A stretch of DNA of 64,000 nucleotides from Kushneria konosiri (lineage in GTDB: Bacteria > Pseudomonadota > Gammaproteobacteria > Pseudomonadales > Halomonadaceae). Numbering within the stretch: the stretch's first letter is position 1; each line of letters opens with the position of its first letter. This document shows positions 1-8,591 of this stretch, piece by piece. Location: positions 1,116,001 to 1,180,000 of the forward strand of contig NZ_CP021323.1 of NCBI RefSeq assembly GCF_002155145.1, read 5' to 3'. The notes under the pieces are model-generated. The model saw only the letters and a program-made list of their open reading frames with translations, did not search any database and was not told the origin of the DNA. Made by a program: the position numbers and the translations under genes.

Positions 1-323
1 ATGCGATCGTCCCAGTACTCGGGCGTGACCTCCTCAAGCCGGTGGCGATCGTCATTGGCGGCGTTGTTGACCAGAACGTCTACCGTGCCGATTTCAAGAA
101 GCACCTGATCCAGCGCGTGCGGGTCGGTCAGGTCACAGCGATGAAAGTGCACGTGCGCGCCCAGCGACTCGGCAAGCGATGCAGCCTCATCGATGATGTC
201 CAGAAAGTGCACCTCGGCACCCTGCTCGGCGAAGGCACGCACAATGCCTTCCCCGATCCCGGAGCCGCCCCCGGTTACCACCACGCGACGGCCTTTCAGA
301 TCGGGATAGATCGGAGCAGTCAT
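1..323 (-). CDS. SDR oxidoreductase, D-xylose 1-dehydrogenase-like (partial)
   Basis: This is the N-terminal 107 codons of a short-chain dehydrogenase/reductase; the gene runs off the window at base 1. The translation begins MTAPIYPDLKGRRVVVTGGG and continues SGIGEG, giving the TGxxxGIG nucleotide-binding motif at about residues 17-24, then DLTDP and the structural VDVLVNNAAND near residue 85. The start and the NDDRH stretch closely resemble the Caulobacter XylB D-xylose dehydrogenase as I remember it, which oxidises xylose to xylonolactone with NAD. The catalytic Ser/Tyr/Lys part lies outside the window. A ROK repressor gene is divergent, as expected for a sugar locus. SDR membership is firm; the substrate is inference. 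Confidence 0.85.
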   Translation of the reverse strand, partial: MTAPIYPDLKGRRVVVTGGGSGIGEGIVRAFAEQGAEVHFLDIIDEAASLAESLGAHVHFHRCDLTDPHALDQVLLEIGTVDVLVNNAANDDRHRLEEVTPEYWDDR

Positions 324-339
324 GATATTGATTCCGCCA

Positions 340-375
340 GAATGGATTTAATTAAGAGTTCTTACCGCGCAGTGT
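340..375. promoter_or_regulatory. AT-rich divergent promoter/operator candidate
   Basis: The stretch between the SDR and the ROK gene contains TTTAATTAAGAG around an 8-base palindrome TTAATTAA. It is the only AT-rich spot in this divergent region and a reasonable place for the ROK repressor to act. No second symmetrical arm was seen, so this is a weak call. Confidence 0.25.
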
Positions 376-556
376 CTACCTGCCCTGAGGATGCAGCCAT
401 TGGACATAGGTCGACTCCAGGCATGACTTTCTAAACGTCGAATTGCCGGACGTCAGAACACATTCGATGATAAAAGGGATGACCGACGCTCAAACACGTC
501 GTGCCAGAGAGGGCATCTGCCTGCCTGTTCGTTATCGCAACCCGGTGCCCGACACC

Positions 557-1756
557 ATGACTCGTTTGTCCGACCCACGCCCTGCAGGCGATCTCAACTC
601 CCTGAAACAGCGTAACCGCCTGGCCATTCTGGATGCGCTGAGGCGAACGCCGGGCATGACCCGCACCGAACTGGCACGCCAGACGGGACTGACCAAGGTG
701 ACCGTTGGCAGCGCTGTCGCCCCGCTGCTTGAAAGCGGCTGGCTCGAGGAAGGTGCCCTGCAGTACCGGCGGGGCGGCAGACCCGGGCGTGAACTATCGC
801 TTGGCGAACATCACCACCTGATGCTGGGAGCCGAAGTCGGCGTGCATGAACTCCGGGTGATGGCCTGCACGCTGTCCGGTGCCACACTGGCGCAGCGCTG
901 TATATCCCTGTCCAGCCCTGCCCCTGACGACGCCGCCCGCCTGCTGGCGCACGAGATCACGACATTGCTTGAAAGCGATGATCTTGGCGCACGCCGGCTG
1001 CTGGGAATAGGCGTGGCCCTGCCGGGGCCGGTCATGCCGGGCGAGCCGCTGCTGGGACTGGCCCCCAACCTGGGCTGGCATCAGGTCCGGTTTCTGGATC
1101 TGCTGGCAGATCACCTTCCGGCGCTTTCGGGCATTCGGCTGATGGATAACGAATCCTCGCTGGCCGCGTTCGGCGAGCTCTACTTCGCCACGCACGGCGC
1201 GCCCGAATCACTGCTGTTTGTCAGCGCCGATACGGGTATTGGCAGCGGTCTGGTGGAAAACGGCGCGCCGCCACGCATCATCCGCGGCGTGCATGGCCTG
1301 GCCGGTGAAATTGGCCACACCCTGCTGGACCCGGACGGGACGCTGTGTCACTGCGGCAATTACGGCTGCGCCGAGACGCTGGTAAGCGGCTGGCGGCTGC
1401 GTCAGCAGCTCGGTATCGAGGACAGCGTGGATCTGGTCGATGGCGTGGCCGCTCTGCCCGACGCCACGACCGCCCCGGTGCTCAAGCAGGCCGGCCAGGC
1501 ACTGGGCATGCTGCTGCACAATCTTCATCACACGCTCAATCCCGCCGAGATCGTGATTGGGGGCACGCTGACCACCCTCGGCCCCGCCTTCATGGACCCG
1601 GCACTTGCCCGCTTTGCCAGTACCCAGCGTCGACTGCTGCCGGAAGCCACCCTGATTACCCCTCGCGTTCTGGCACAACACCAGCTGATACCCGCCCGGG
1701 GGGCCGCAGCGATGGTCATGGCCAGCGCCCTGTCGCTCCTTGAGTCATCGGAATGA
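557..1756 (+). CDS. ROK family transcriptional regulator (XylR/NagC type)
   Basis: The 399-residue protein has an N-terminal winged helix (about residues 12-65, RTELARQTGLTKVTVGSAV) followed by a ROK sugar-kinase-like domain. The zinc motif of the family is visible as CHCGNYGCAE after HTLLDPDGTL, and the phosphate loop reads DTGIGSGL. Family members bind a sugar through the kinase fold and release an operator. The start at 557 was chosen because the HTH follows directly (MTRLSDPRPAGDLNSLKQRN), as in relatives; a TTG at 443 and ATGs at 467 and 479 are alternatives, and none has a strong ribosome site. It faces the xylose-dehydrogenase-like gene and probably controls it, which suggests a pentose inducer. 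Confidence 0.85.
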   Translation: MTRLSDPRPAGDLNSLKQRNRLAILDALRRTPGMTRTELARQTGLTKVTVGSAVAPLLESGWLEEGALQYRRGGRPGRELSLGEHHHLMLGAEVGVHELRVMACTLSGATLAQRCISLSSPAPDDAARLLAHEITTLLESDDLGARRLLGIGVALPGPVMPGEPLLGLAPNLGWHQVRFLDLLADHLPALSGIRLMDNESSLAAFGELYFATHGAPESLLFVSADTGIGSGLVENGAPPRIIRGVHGLAGEIGHTLLDPDGTLCHCGNYGCAETLVSGWRLRQQLGIEDSVDLVDGVAALPDATTAPVLKQAGQALGMLLHNLHHTLNPAEIVIGGTLTTLGPAFMDPALARFASTQRRLLPEATLITPRVLAQHQLIPARGAAAMVMASALSLLESSE

Positions 1757-1785
1757 TGTCGACCCTCCCCTGCGTGCGGGCATGA

Positions 1786-1820
1786 AAAAACCGTCCGACC
1801 CTTGCGGGCCGGACGGTTGA
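1786..1820 (-). terminator. Rho-independent terminator of ppsA
   Basis: CCGTCCGACCC and GGGCCGGACGG pair around a short TTGC loop. Read on the minus strand the stem is followed by six T, so it ends ppsA; it may also stop read-through from the ROK gene. Confidence 0.85.
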
Positions 1821-1837
1821 GAGGACTGCCTGATGCG

Positions 1838-4294
1838 TTACCTGTTGAGCAGTGACGCCGGCTGGTCATTGCCCGCCTGAGACGCGCCCCCCTCATTCTG
1901 CTCGCCCAGGGAGAGCCAGGTATTGATGACCGTATCCGGGTTGAGCGAGAGACTGTCGATGCCTTCACTCATCAGCCAGGCGGCGAAGTCCGGGTGATCC
2001 GACGGGCCCTGCCCGCAGATGCCCACGTACTTGTCCTGGCGCTTGGCGGCGCGGATGGCCATTGACAGCAAGGCCAGCACGGCATCGTTGCGCTCGTCAA
2101 ACTGCTCGGAGACCGTACCGGAGTCGCGGTCCAGCCCCAGCGTGAGCTGGGTCATGTCGTTGGAGCCGATCGAGAAGCCATCAAAGTACTCAAGGAACTG
2201 ATCAGCCAGCAGCGCATTGGAAGGCAGCTCGCACATCATGATGACCTTGAGGCCGTTTTCACCGCGCTTGAGACCGTGGGTTTCCAGCGTCTCGATCACG
2301 GCACTGGCGTCCTTGAGCGTCCGCACGAACGGAATCATGATCTCGACGTTTTCAAGGCCCATCACGTCGCGTACCCGCTTGACCGCCTGACACTCCAGCG
2401 CGAAGCAGTCACGGAAGTCCGGCGAGACGTAGCGACCGGCACCGCGGAAGCCCAGCATCGGGTTTTCCTCGTGCGGCTCGTACTGTTCACCACCCACCAG
2501 GTTAGCGTACTCGTTGGTCTTGAAGTCCGACAGACGCACGATGACACGCTTGGGCCAGAAGGCCGCCGCCAGGGTCGCCATGCCTTCGGTCAGACGGGCC
2601 ACGTAGAACTCGACCGGATCAGAGTAACCCGCAATGCGGCTCTTGATTTCAGCCTGCAGCGCCGGCGTCTGACGGTCGAACTCCAGCAGGGCACGCGGGT
2701 GAATGCCGATCATGCGGTTGATGATGAACTCCAGACGCGCCAGACCCACGCCCTCGTTGGGCAGTGTGGCAAAGTCAAAGGCTCGGTCGGGATTGCCGAC
2801 GTTCATCATCAGCTTGAGCGGCAGCTCCGGCAGATCATCGATGGCGGCACTATTGACCTCGAACTCCAGCTCGCCTTCGTAGATGTAGCCGGTGTCACCC
2901 TCGGCACAGGAAACGGTGACATGAGACGTCGATGTCAGCCGTTCGGTGGCATCGCCACAGCCGACTACCGCCGGAATGCCCAGCTCGCGGGCGATGATCG
3001 CCGCGTGGCAGGTACGTCCGCCACGATTGGTCACGATCGCCGCGGCACGCTTCATGATCGGTTCCCAGTCCGGGTCGGTCATGTCGGTGACCAGCACATC
3101 GCCTGGAGAGACTTCGTGCATCTGGCTGATGTCGGAGATGATCTTCACGGGGCCGGCGCCGATGCGCTGACCGATGGCACGCCCTTCGGCGACCACCGGG
3201 CCACGAGACTTGAGCTGGTAGCGCTCCATGACCTGCTTGCGCGAGCGAACGGTTTCCGGACGCGCCTGAACGATCAAAAGCTCACCGGTGTGACCATCCT
3301 TCGCCCACTCGATGTCCATCGGGCGGCCATAGTGCTGCTCGATCAGCATGGCCTGACGGGCCAGCGCTTCGATTTCTTCATCACTCAGGCAGAAACGGTC
3401 CTGGTCGGCGGTGTCGACCGGCTCGATGCGTACCTGCTTGCCGTGAGCGCGATCATCGGCATACACCATGCGCTCGGCCTTGGTGCCCATGCTGCGACGC
3501 ACGACCGAGGGGCGATTGGCAGCCAGAGTGGGCTTGTGAACGTAGTATTCATCCGGATTGACGGCGCCCTGTACCACCATTTCGCCCAGACCCCAGGCGG
3601 CAGTAATGAACACGACCTGATCGAAGCCGGACTCGGTGTCGATGGTGAACATGACGCCCGAGGTGGCCAGATCCGAGCGCACCATGCGCTGCACACCGGC
3701 GGACAGCGCCACGCCCTTGTGATCGTAGCCCTGGTGAACGCGGTAGGAGATGGCGCGGTCATTGAACAGCGAGGCAAACACGTGGTGAATCGCCTCACGT
3801 ACCGCGTCCAGTCCCTGCACGTTGAGGAAGGTTTCCTGCTGGCCGGCAAAGGAAGCGTCAGGCATATCCTCGGCCGTGGCCGACGAGCGTACCGCAAAGG
3901 AAGCGTTCGGATTGTCGCCGGCCAGCTGTTCGTAGGCCGTGGCGATGGCGCTGTCGAGTTCAGCGGTAAAGGGCGTGTCGATCACCCACTGACGGATACG
4001 GGTGCCGGCAGCGGCCAGCGCCTGGGTATCGTCGATGTCGGTCTCATCAAGCAGAGCGTGGATGCGATCATCCAGACCGCTCTGCTCCAGAAAGCGTCGC
4101 CATGCATCGGCGGTGGTCGCAAAGCCATTGGGCACCTGAACGCCCAGACTGGTCAGATGACTGATCATCTCGCCCAGCGAGGCATTCTTGCCTCCGACAC
4201 GATCCACATCGTGCATGCCCACCTGGTCATACCAGAGCACATCCAGCTCAGCGCTGTTGGGGCGATTGTCGTCTGTCACCTTGCGATCACTCAT
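1838..4294 (-). CDS. ppsA: phosphoenolpyruvate synthase
   Basis: The enzyme makes PEP from pyruvate and ATP (with AMP and phosphate released), the entry step of gluconeogenesis. The 818-residue length is about that of E. coli PpsA. The N-terminal ATP-grasp half starts [20 protein letters not shown], the central swivel domain carries the catalytic histidine in [21 protein letters not shown] (about residue 420), and the C-terminal TIM barrel ends with the [11 protein letters not shown] cysteine motif. The start at 4294 (MSDRKV) is preceded by GGGAGAG; an upstream start at 4327 lacks this. The regulatory protein gene ppsR is divergent, about 460 bases away, which fits their known functional link. 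Confidence 0.97.
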   Translation of the reverse strand: MSDRKVTDDNRPNSAELDVLWYDQVGMHDVDRVGGKNASLGEMISHLTSLGVQVPNGFATTADAWRRFLEQSGLDDRIHALLDETDIDDTQALAAAGTRIRQWVIDTPFTAELDSAIATAYEQLAGDNPNASFAVRSSATAEDMPDASFAGQQETFLNVQGLDAVREAIHHVFASLFNDRAISYRVHQGYDHKGVALSAGVQRMVRSDLATSGVMFTIDTESGFDQVVFITAAWGLGEMVVQGAVNPDEYYVHKPTLAANRPSVVRRSMGTKAERMVYADDRAHGKQVRIEPVDTADQDRFCLSDEEIEALARQAMLIEQHYGRPMDIEWAKDGHTGELLIVQARPETVRSRKQVMERYQLKSRGPVVAEGRAIGQRIGAGPVKIISDISQMHEVSPGDVLVTDMTDPDWEPIMKRAAAIVTNRGGRTCHAAIIARELGIPAVVGCGDATERLTSTSHVTVSCAEGDTGYIYEGELEFEVNSAAIDDLPELPLKLMMNVGNPDRAFDFATLPNEGVGLARLEFIINRMIGIHPRALLEFDRQTPALQAEIKSRIAGYSDPVEFYVARLTEGMATLAAAFWPKRVIVRLSDFKTNEYANLVGGEQYEPHEENPMLGFRGAGRYVSPDFRDCFALECQAVKRVRDVMGLENVEIMIPFVRTLKDASAVIETLETHGLKRGENGLKVIMMCELPSNALLADQFLEYFDGFSIGSNDMTQLTLGLDRDSGTVSEQFDERNDAVLALLSMAIRAAKRQDKYVGICGQGPSDHPDFAAWLMSEGIDSLSLNPDTVINTWLSLGEQNEGGASQAGNDQPASLLNR

Positions 4295-4752
4295 TTCCGT
4301 CTCTCCCGGCAATCCTTTAGCCACCAATACCCGAAGCTACCGGCGGTGCCCTACCCAAAAGTAAACAACGTAAAAAAACGTCGCCCGGGGCGTGTCGATG
4401 CATCGCACGACCACATAAAAACGACGTTTTTCAAATTCTTCTGTCCCATGACAGTCGAGCAGAGCGTAATCATTTTTTTCGACCTGCCATAGCCTTCATG
4501 ACAAGTTTTAAGGCCAGGAGCATTTTGAAAGACTACTACAATGCATTAACATAAAGTATGAACAATGCAGTTCAACTTATTGAATATGAAAAACAATATC
4601 AAAATAAACAGAGTACAAAAAATCACTACATGGTTTGTAGTGCGTGCGCAAATTTGACAAATAAGGTCGCAATGGCATTGCAACATTTTGGCCATTACCG
4701 TGGTTTAATGCCTGATAAATCGTGTCTTTTTATGTCGGGAAGAGAGGGCCTT
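4295..4752. promoter_or_regulatory. ppsA/ppsR divergent intergenic region
   Basis: This 458-base, AT-rich stretch separates two divergent genes and must hold both promoters. It contains a long-range inverted repeat (AAAACGTCG near 4374 and CGACGTTTT near 4424) on the ppsA leader side and a TTGACA at about 4655 on the ppsR side without a convincing -10. An open frame in register with ppsR reaches back to 4558, but its composition and the strong ribosome site at ppsR argue that it is non-coding. Confidence 0.5.
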
Positions 4753-5574
4753 ATGCCAAAAACAGTGTTTTATATTTCCGATGGCACGGCCATTACCATG
4801 GAAGTGCTGGGACATGCCGTTCTCTCCCAGTTTGATACGGAATTTACCCAGCGCACCTGGCCCTTCGTCGACACTCGCGAGCGCGCGATCGAAATTCGTG
4901 ATCGTATTGACCGGCTCTTTGCCGAGACCGGTGAGCGACCCATCGTCTTTTACTCGATCGTCAGTGATGAAATTCGCCAGATCATCCTGTCGAGTCACGG
5001 CTTCTGCCATGACGTGATCGAATCCGTCATCGCCCCGCTCAGCGAAGAGCTCAACATGGCACCGCATCCCACGCTGCACCGCACTCACGGGCTCAATCAG
5101 CGCAATGTGGCCCGCTATGACGAGCGCATTGCAGCGATCGACTATGCGCTGGCGCACGATGATGGCCTGTCGCTGCGTCATCTCGAGCAGGCCCAGGTGA
5201 TCCTGATCGGCGTCTCACGCTGTGGCAAAACGCCCACCAGCCTTTATCTGGCCATGCAGTTTGGTCTGCGGGTGGCCAACTACCCCTTCATTGCCGATGA
5301 CATGGACCGCCTGGCACTGCCACCGGCCCTTCGAGAGCAGCGCGGCAAGCTGTTCGGATTGACCATCAATGCCGACCGGCTCGCCGCCATCCGCAACGAA
5401 CGGCGCACCGCCAGCACCTATGCCTCGCTCAGACAGTGTCGACTGGAGCTTTCCGAAGTCGAGGCCCTCTATCGTCGGCTGCGTATTCCCTATCTGGACA
5501 CCACCAACTATTCGGTCGAGGAGATCGCCACGCGCCTGATGGATACGCTCGGTATTGATCGGCGCATTTTTTGA
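4753..5574 (+). CDS. ppsR: PEP synthase regulatory protein (bifunctional kinase/pyrophosphorylase)
   Basis: This DUF299 protein inactivates PEP synthase by ADP-dependent phosphorylation of a threonine next to the catalytic histidine and reactivates it by phosphate-dependent pyrophosphorylation. The 273-residue protein starts [20 protein letters not shown], the usual family opening, and has the P-loop-like [15 protein letters not shown] at about residue 150. The start at 4753 is supported by AGAGAGGG eight bases upstream and by the family length (277 in E. coli); an upstream ATG at 4558 would add 65 unrelated residues. Its target ppsA is the divergent neighbour. Confidence 0.95.
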   Translation: MPKTVFYISDGTAITMEVLGHAVLSQFDTEFTQRTWPFVDTRERAIEIRDRIDRLFAETGERPIVFYSIVSDEIRQIILSSHGFCHDVIESVIAPLSEELNMAPHPTLHRTHGLNQRNVARYDERIAAIDYALAHDDGLSLRHLEQAQVILIGVSRCGKTPTSLYLAMQFGLRVANYPFIADDMDRLALPPALREQRGKLFGLTINADRLAAIRNERRTASTYASLRQCRLELSEVEALYRRLRIPYLDTTNYSVEEIATRLMDTLGIDRRIF

Positions 5575-5651
5575 TCGCGGGCATTGCGCGTGACAAGGGA
5601 TAACATGGACGGCTCGGTGGCGAGCCGTCGGAGGGAAGCGCTGCTGGAGGA

Positions 5652-6614
5652 TCAGCCGCTCAGCAGGCTGGTATAGCGCGCCATGTCGACGTTGCCGCCG
5701 CTGATAATGATGCCGACACGTCTGCCCTGCAGTTCCTCTTTCATCTGCCGCGCTGCGGCGAAGCCAAGGCAACCGGTTGGCTCGACGACCAGCTTCATTC
5801 GCTCGGCCAGAAACGCCATGCACTCAATGAGTTCGCTGTCTGAAGCAGTCAGAATGTCGTCGACATCGCGCTGAATGATGGGAAAGGTGATCTGCCCCAG
5901 ATGCTGGGTCTGCGCGCCATCGGCAATGGTGCGAGGCGTGTCGATGTGAACGATCCGACCGCTGCGAAATGATTGCTGCCCATCGTTGCCCGCCTGGGGC
6001 TCGACGCCATAGATCCGGCACCCGGGCGACATCGAACGCGCTGCCAGCGCAGAGCCCGACAGCAGACCACCACCGCCCAGACACACAAACAGCGCATCCA
6101 GCGGGCCGGTCTCTTCAAAAAGTTCCATGGCGGCCGTGCCCTGACCGGCCAGAACATCGGGGTGATCATAGGGCGGGATCAACGTCAGGCCGTGTGTTTC
6201 GGCCAGCTCGCGGCCAATCTGCTCGCGATCCTCGGTGTAGCGATCATACATCACCACGTTGCCACCATAACCCTTCGTGGCCGCCACCTTGGCTTTCGGG
6301 GCGTCCTCGGGCATGACAATGGTGGCCGGAATGCCAAGCAGCCTGGCAGACAGGGCAATGGCCTGGGCATGGTTACCGGAAGAGAACGCTACCACGCCGG
6401 CACGCTTCTGCTCGGGCGTAAATTGTGACAGCGCATTGAAGGCGCCGCGAAACTTGAAGGCCCCCGAGCGCTGAAAGTTTTCACATTTGAAAAAGACCCG
6501 TGCGTCCAGCATCTCGTCAACGGTACGCGAGGTCATGACCGGCGTGCGACGCGCCTGGCCTTCAAGTCGTTTTGATGCAGCCACTACATCTTCAAAGGTG
6601 GGATGATGATTCAT
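5652..6614 (-). CDS. PLP-dependent threo/erythro-3-hydroxyaspartate ammonia-lyase (BhcB-like)
   Basis: A fold-type II PLP enzyme of 320 residues in the serine racemase / threonine dehydratase family. The PLP lysine is in SGAFKFRGAFNAL (about residue 53), the phosphate-binding glycine loop is CLGGGGLLSGS (about 184), and a C-terminal SGGNVDM is present. The regulatory ACT domain of biosynthetic threonine dehydratase is absent. The neighbouring D-threonine-aldolase-like gene points to 3-hydroxyaspartate as substrate (giving oxaloacetate or iminosuccinate plus ammonia) rather than threonine; serine racemase or generic serine/threonine dehydratase remain possible. AAAGGAG precedes the start. It lies 90 bases downstream of the regulator gene on the same strand. 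Confidence 0.8.
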   Translation of the reverse strand: MNHHPTFEDVVAASKRLEGQARRTPVMTSRTVDEMLDARVFFKCENFQRSGAFKFRGAFNALSQFTPEQKRAGVVAFSSGNHAQAIALSARLLGIPATIVMPEDAPKAKVAATKGYGGNVVMYDRYTEDREQIGRELAETHGLTLIPPYDHPDVLAGQGTAAMELFEETGPLDALFVCLGGGGLLSGSALAARSMSPGCRIYGVEPQAGNDGQQSFRSGRIVHIDTPRTIADGAQTQHLGQITFPIIQRDVDDILTASDSELIECMAFLAERMKLVVEPTGCLGFAAARQMKEELQGRRVGIIISGGNVDMARYTSLLSG

Positions 6615-6704
6615 GGAGCTCCTTTCTCGGCCAGGCGGCCGGACCAGACCGTTTAATGCCCGCGTTCATCACGCAGACCCTTCCAGCGCCCTCCGCGCCA
6701 GACA

Positions 6705-7334
6705 CTACCTTGCATAGCCATAGACCGAGGCGCGTGACACCCCCAGATGGCCGGCAACAATTTCCATCGCCCGGCGCACTTCCAGCAGGCCGGCCGACTT
6801 CAACTCCTTGACCAGCACCCGTCGATCTACTGCCTTGAGCGCCCTTGGCGTGGTGGCCATGCGCGCGGCGAACTGATCAATGCGCGCCCGGATGGCGTCG
6901 GCGCCTACGGGGTCCAGCGTCTCCTGCGCGGGAGCTGCGCCCGGCAGATCAACGAACTGGTTCAGCATACCCTGAAAGCCCTGAAACACACTGAGATCGA
7001 TGTTCATGCACAGCGCGGCGATGTAGCGCCCATCGCTGTCCTTGATGCCGACCGACGTACTCTTGACCTGACGCCCATCGGAAAAGTGATTGGGATAGTT
7101 GGCAATCACCTGATCAATATCGGCATCCTGAATTCTGGCCAGCCCCAGTTCGGTGGCCGGATCGCCGGGCTCTCGGCCGGAAAGATTGTTATGGATCGCC
7201 AGCACGGCATGCGAAGGGTCCAAAAGGTCGTGGACGACCACCTCGCAAAAGGGGGCGAAGGTCCGGGCGACCCCTTCGGCGACCTGCTGAAGCTGTTCGA
7301 GCAACCACCGTTGCTCCGGCGTTTTCGATGTCAT
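6705..7334 (-). CDS. YheO/DauR-type PAS-like transcriptional regulator
   Basis: The 209-residue protein has an N-terminal PAS-like sensor of the YheO family (ARTFAPFCEVVVHDLLDPSHAVLAIHNNLSGR, then KSTSVGIKDSDGRYIAALCMNID) and a C-terminal helix-turn-helix (VRRAMEIVAGHLGVSRASVYGYAR). Relatives such as DauR control amino-acid catabolic operons. The start at 7334 (MTSKTPEQRWLLEQ) has AAGGGG 11 bases upstream; the much longer open frame reaching to 7841 overlaps the divergent aldolase gene and is rejected. It sits upstream of the ammonia-lyase and faces the aldolase gene across a dyad operator at 7357-7390, so it is probably the local regulator. Confidence 0.85.
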   Translation of the reverse strand: MTSKTPEQRWLLEQLQQVAEGVARTFAPFCEVVVHDLLDPSHAVLAIHNNLSGREPGDPATELGLARIQDADIDQVIANYPNHFSDGRQVKSTSVGIKDSDGRYIAALCMNIDLSVFQGFQGMLNQFVDLPGAAPAQETLDPVGADAIRARIDQFAARMATTPRALKAVDRRVLVKELKSAGLLEVRRAMEIVAGHLGVSRASVYGYAR

Positions 7335-7356
7335 GGTAGGTACTGCCCCTTGATTT

Positions 7357-7390
7357 TTGACACTTTGTTTATTTTTATACAAATTGTCAA
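7357..7390. promoter_or_regulatory. 34-bp dyad operator between regulator and aldolase gene
   Basis: TTGACACTTTGT (7357-7368) and ACAAATTGTCAA (7379-7390) are inverted copies matching at 11 of 12 positions around a 10-base AT-only spacer. Each arm offers a TTGACA hexamer on one strand, which could serve as -35 elements for the two divergent promoters. It lies in the only gap between the two genes and is the likely site of the YheO/DauR-type regulator. Confidence 0.7.
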
Positions 7391-7421
7391 TAAACACTTT
7401 CAACCCGGATTGCTGCCTGCC

Positions 7422-8558
7422 ATGACGACTTCCCTGCACACTATCGAGACCCCCGCCGCCCTGATCGATGTTCAGCGCATGCAACGCAATATCGAGCATA
7501 TGCAGGCCCGCATGGATGCCTTCGGGGTCACCTTTCGACCCCACGTCAAGACAGCCAAGTGTATAAGCGTGACGCAGGCACAGATGGCCGCCGGCGCCCG
7601 CGGCATTACGGTGTCGACCCTCAAGGAGGCCGAGCAGTTTTTCGCCGCCGGTATCACCGACATCCTGTACGCCGTGGGCATCTCGATCGACAAGCTCCCG
7701 CGGGCACTTGCCCTGTGTCAGCGTGGCTGTGATCTGAAACTCATCGTGGATAATGTCGACACTGCTCACGCGCTCGATGACTTTGGAAAGACGTTTAACG
7801 CCACCTTCGAGGTCTGGATCGAGATCGATACCGACGGGCATCGCAGCGGCATCAAGCCCGACGACGAAACCCTTCTAACGATTGCTCGCATCCTGCAGGA
7901 AAGCGGCATGACCATGGGCGGGGTCATGACCCATGCCGGCTCCAGCTATGACTATCACACCCCGGAGGCGCTGCGAGCCATCGCCGAGCAGGAGCGTGCC
8001 GGCGCCGTCAAAGCCGCACAGCGGCTGCGCGAGGCCGGATTTTCCTGTCCGGTGGTCAGCGTGGGCTCGACGCCCACTGCCCTGAGCGCCGAGCATCTCA
8101 AGGGCGTTACGGAAGTGCGTGCCGGCGTCTATGCGCTGTTTGACCTGGTCATGCACAACGTGGGCGTATGCGCACTTGATGACATCGCGCTGAGCGTCAT
8201 CACCACCGTGATCGGTCATCAGGAGGAAAAGGGCTGGGCCATTGTCGATGCCGGCTGGATGGCGATGAGTCGCGACCGCGGCACACAGAAACAGACGCAT
8301 GATTTCGGTTTCGGTCAGGTCTGCACCGAGGACGGCACGGTGCTTGAAGGCTATATCCTGAGCGGTGCCAACCAAGAGCACGGCATCCTGTCTCACGCTG
8401 GCGAGACCGATCACGACATCAGGAATCGTTTTCCCATCGGCACGCGTCTGCGTATTCTGCCCAACCACGCATGTGCCACCGGGGCGCAGCATCCGCACTA
8501 CGCCGCCCTGGCCCATGACAACAGTATCGATATCTGGCCACGTTTTTACGGCTGGTAA
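7422..8558 (+). CDS. D-threonine aldolase / 3-hydroxyaspartate aldolase family protein (BhcC-like)
   Basis: A 378-residue fold-type III (alanine-racemase-like) PLP aldolase of the DSD1/D-threonine aldolase family. The PLP lysine sits in RPHVKTAKC (about residue 45), and the C-terminal beta domain has the metal-binding pattern LPNHACATG (His and Cys) typical of the family. These enzymes split 3-hydroxy amino acids to glycine and an aldehyde; 3-hydroxyaspartate gives glycine plus glyoxylate. The ATG at 7422 is the family-typical start (MTTSLHTIETPAALIDVQRM); its ribosome site is weak. The asparaginase gene starts 33 bases downstream and is probably co-transcribed. The exact substrate (D-threonine, D-3-hydroxyaspartate or erythro-3-hydroxyaspartate) is inferred from the neighbouring ammonia-lyase. 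Confidence 0.85.
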   Translation: MTTSLHTIETPAALIDVQRMQRNIEHMQARMDAFGVTFRPHVKTAKCISVTQAQMAAGARGITVSTLKEAEQFFAAGITDILYAVGISIDKLPRALALCQRGCDLKLIVDNVDTAHALDDFGKTFNATFEVWIEIDTDGHRSGIKPDDETLLTIARILQESGMTMGGVMTHAGSSYDYHTPEALRAIAEQERAGAVKAAQRLREAGFSCPVVSVGSTPTALSAEHLKGVTEVRAGVYALFDLVMHNVGVCALDDIALSVITTVIGHQEEKGWAIVDAGWMAMSRDRGTQKQTHDFGFGQVCTEDGTVLEGYILSGANQEHGILSHAGETDHDIRNRFPIGTRLRILPNHACATGAQHPHYAALAHDNSIDIWPRFYGW

Positions 8559-8591
8559 TTTTTGATGACCCGCCATCAGGGAGCAGCTTTC

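Noticed and set aside
2276-4492. A 738-codon open frame on the plus strand opposite ppsA
   Set aside because: It is the antisense of a certain gene, with no family features; long antisense frames are common in GC-rich DNA with this codon use.
4655-4683. A sigma-70 promoter for ppsR from the TTGACA at 4655
   Set aside because: No acceptable -10 lies 16-18 bases downstream; kept only as a remark on the intergenic region.
4558-4752. N-terminal extension of ppsR
   Set aside because: The 65 extra residues are unlike the family, the DNA is AT-rich promoter-like, and a good ribosome site lies before 4753.
7335-7841. N-terminal extension of the YheO-type regulator
   Set aside because: It would overlap the divergent aldolase gene and the operator; the short form has the family-typical length.
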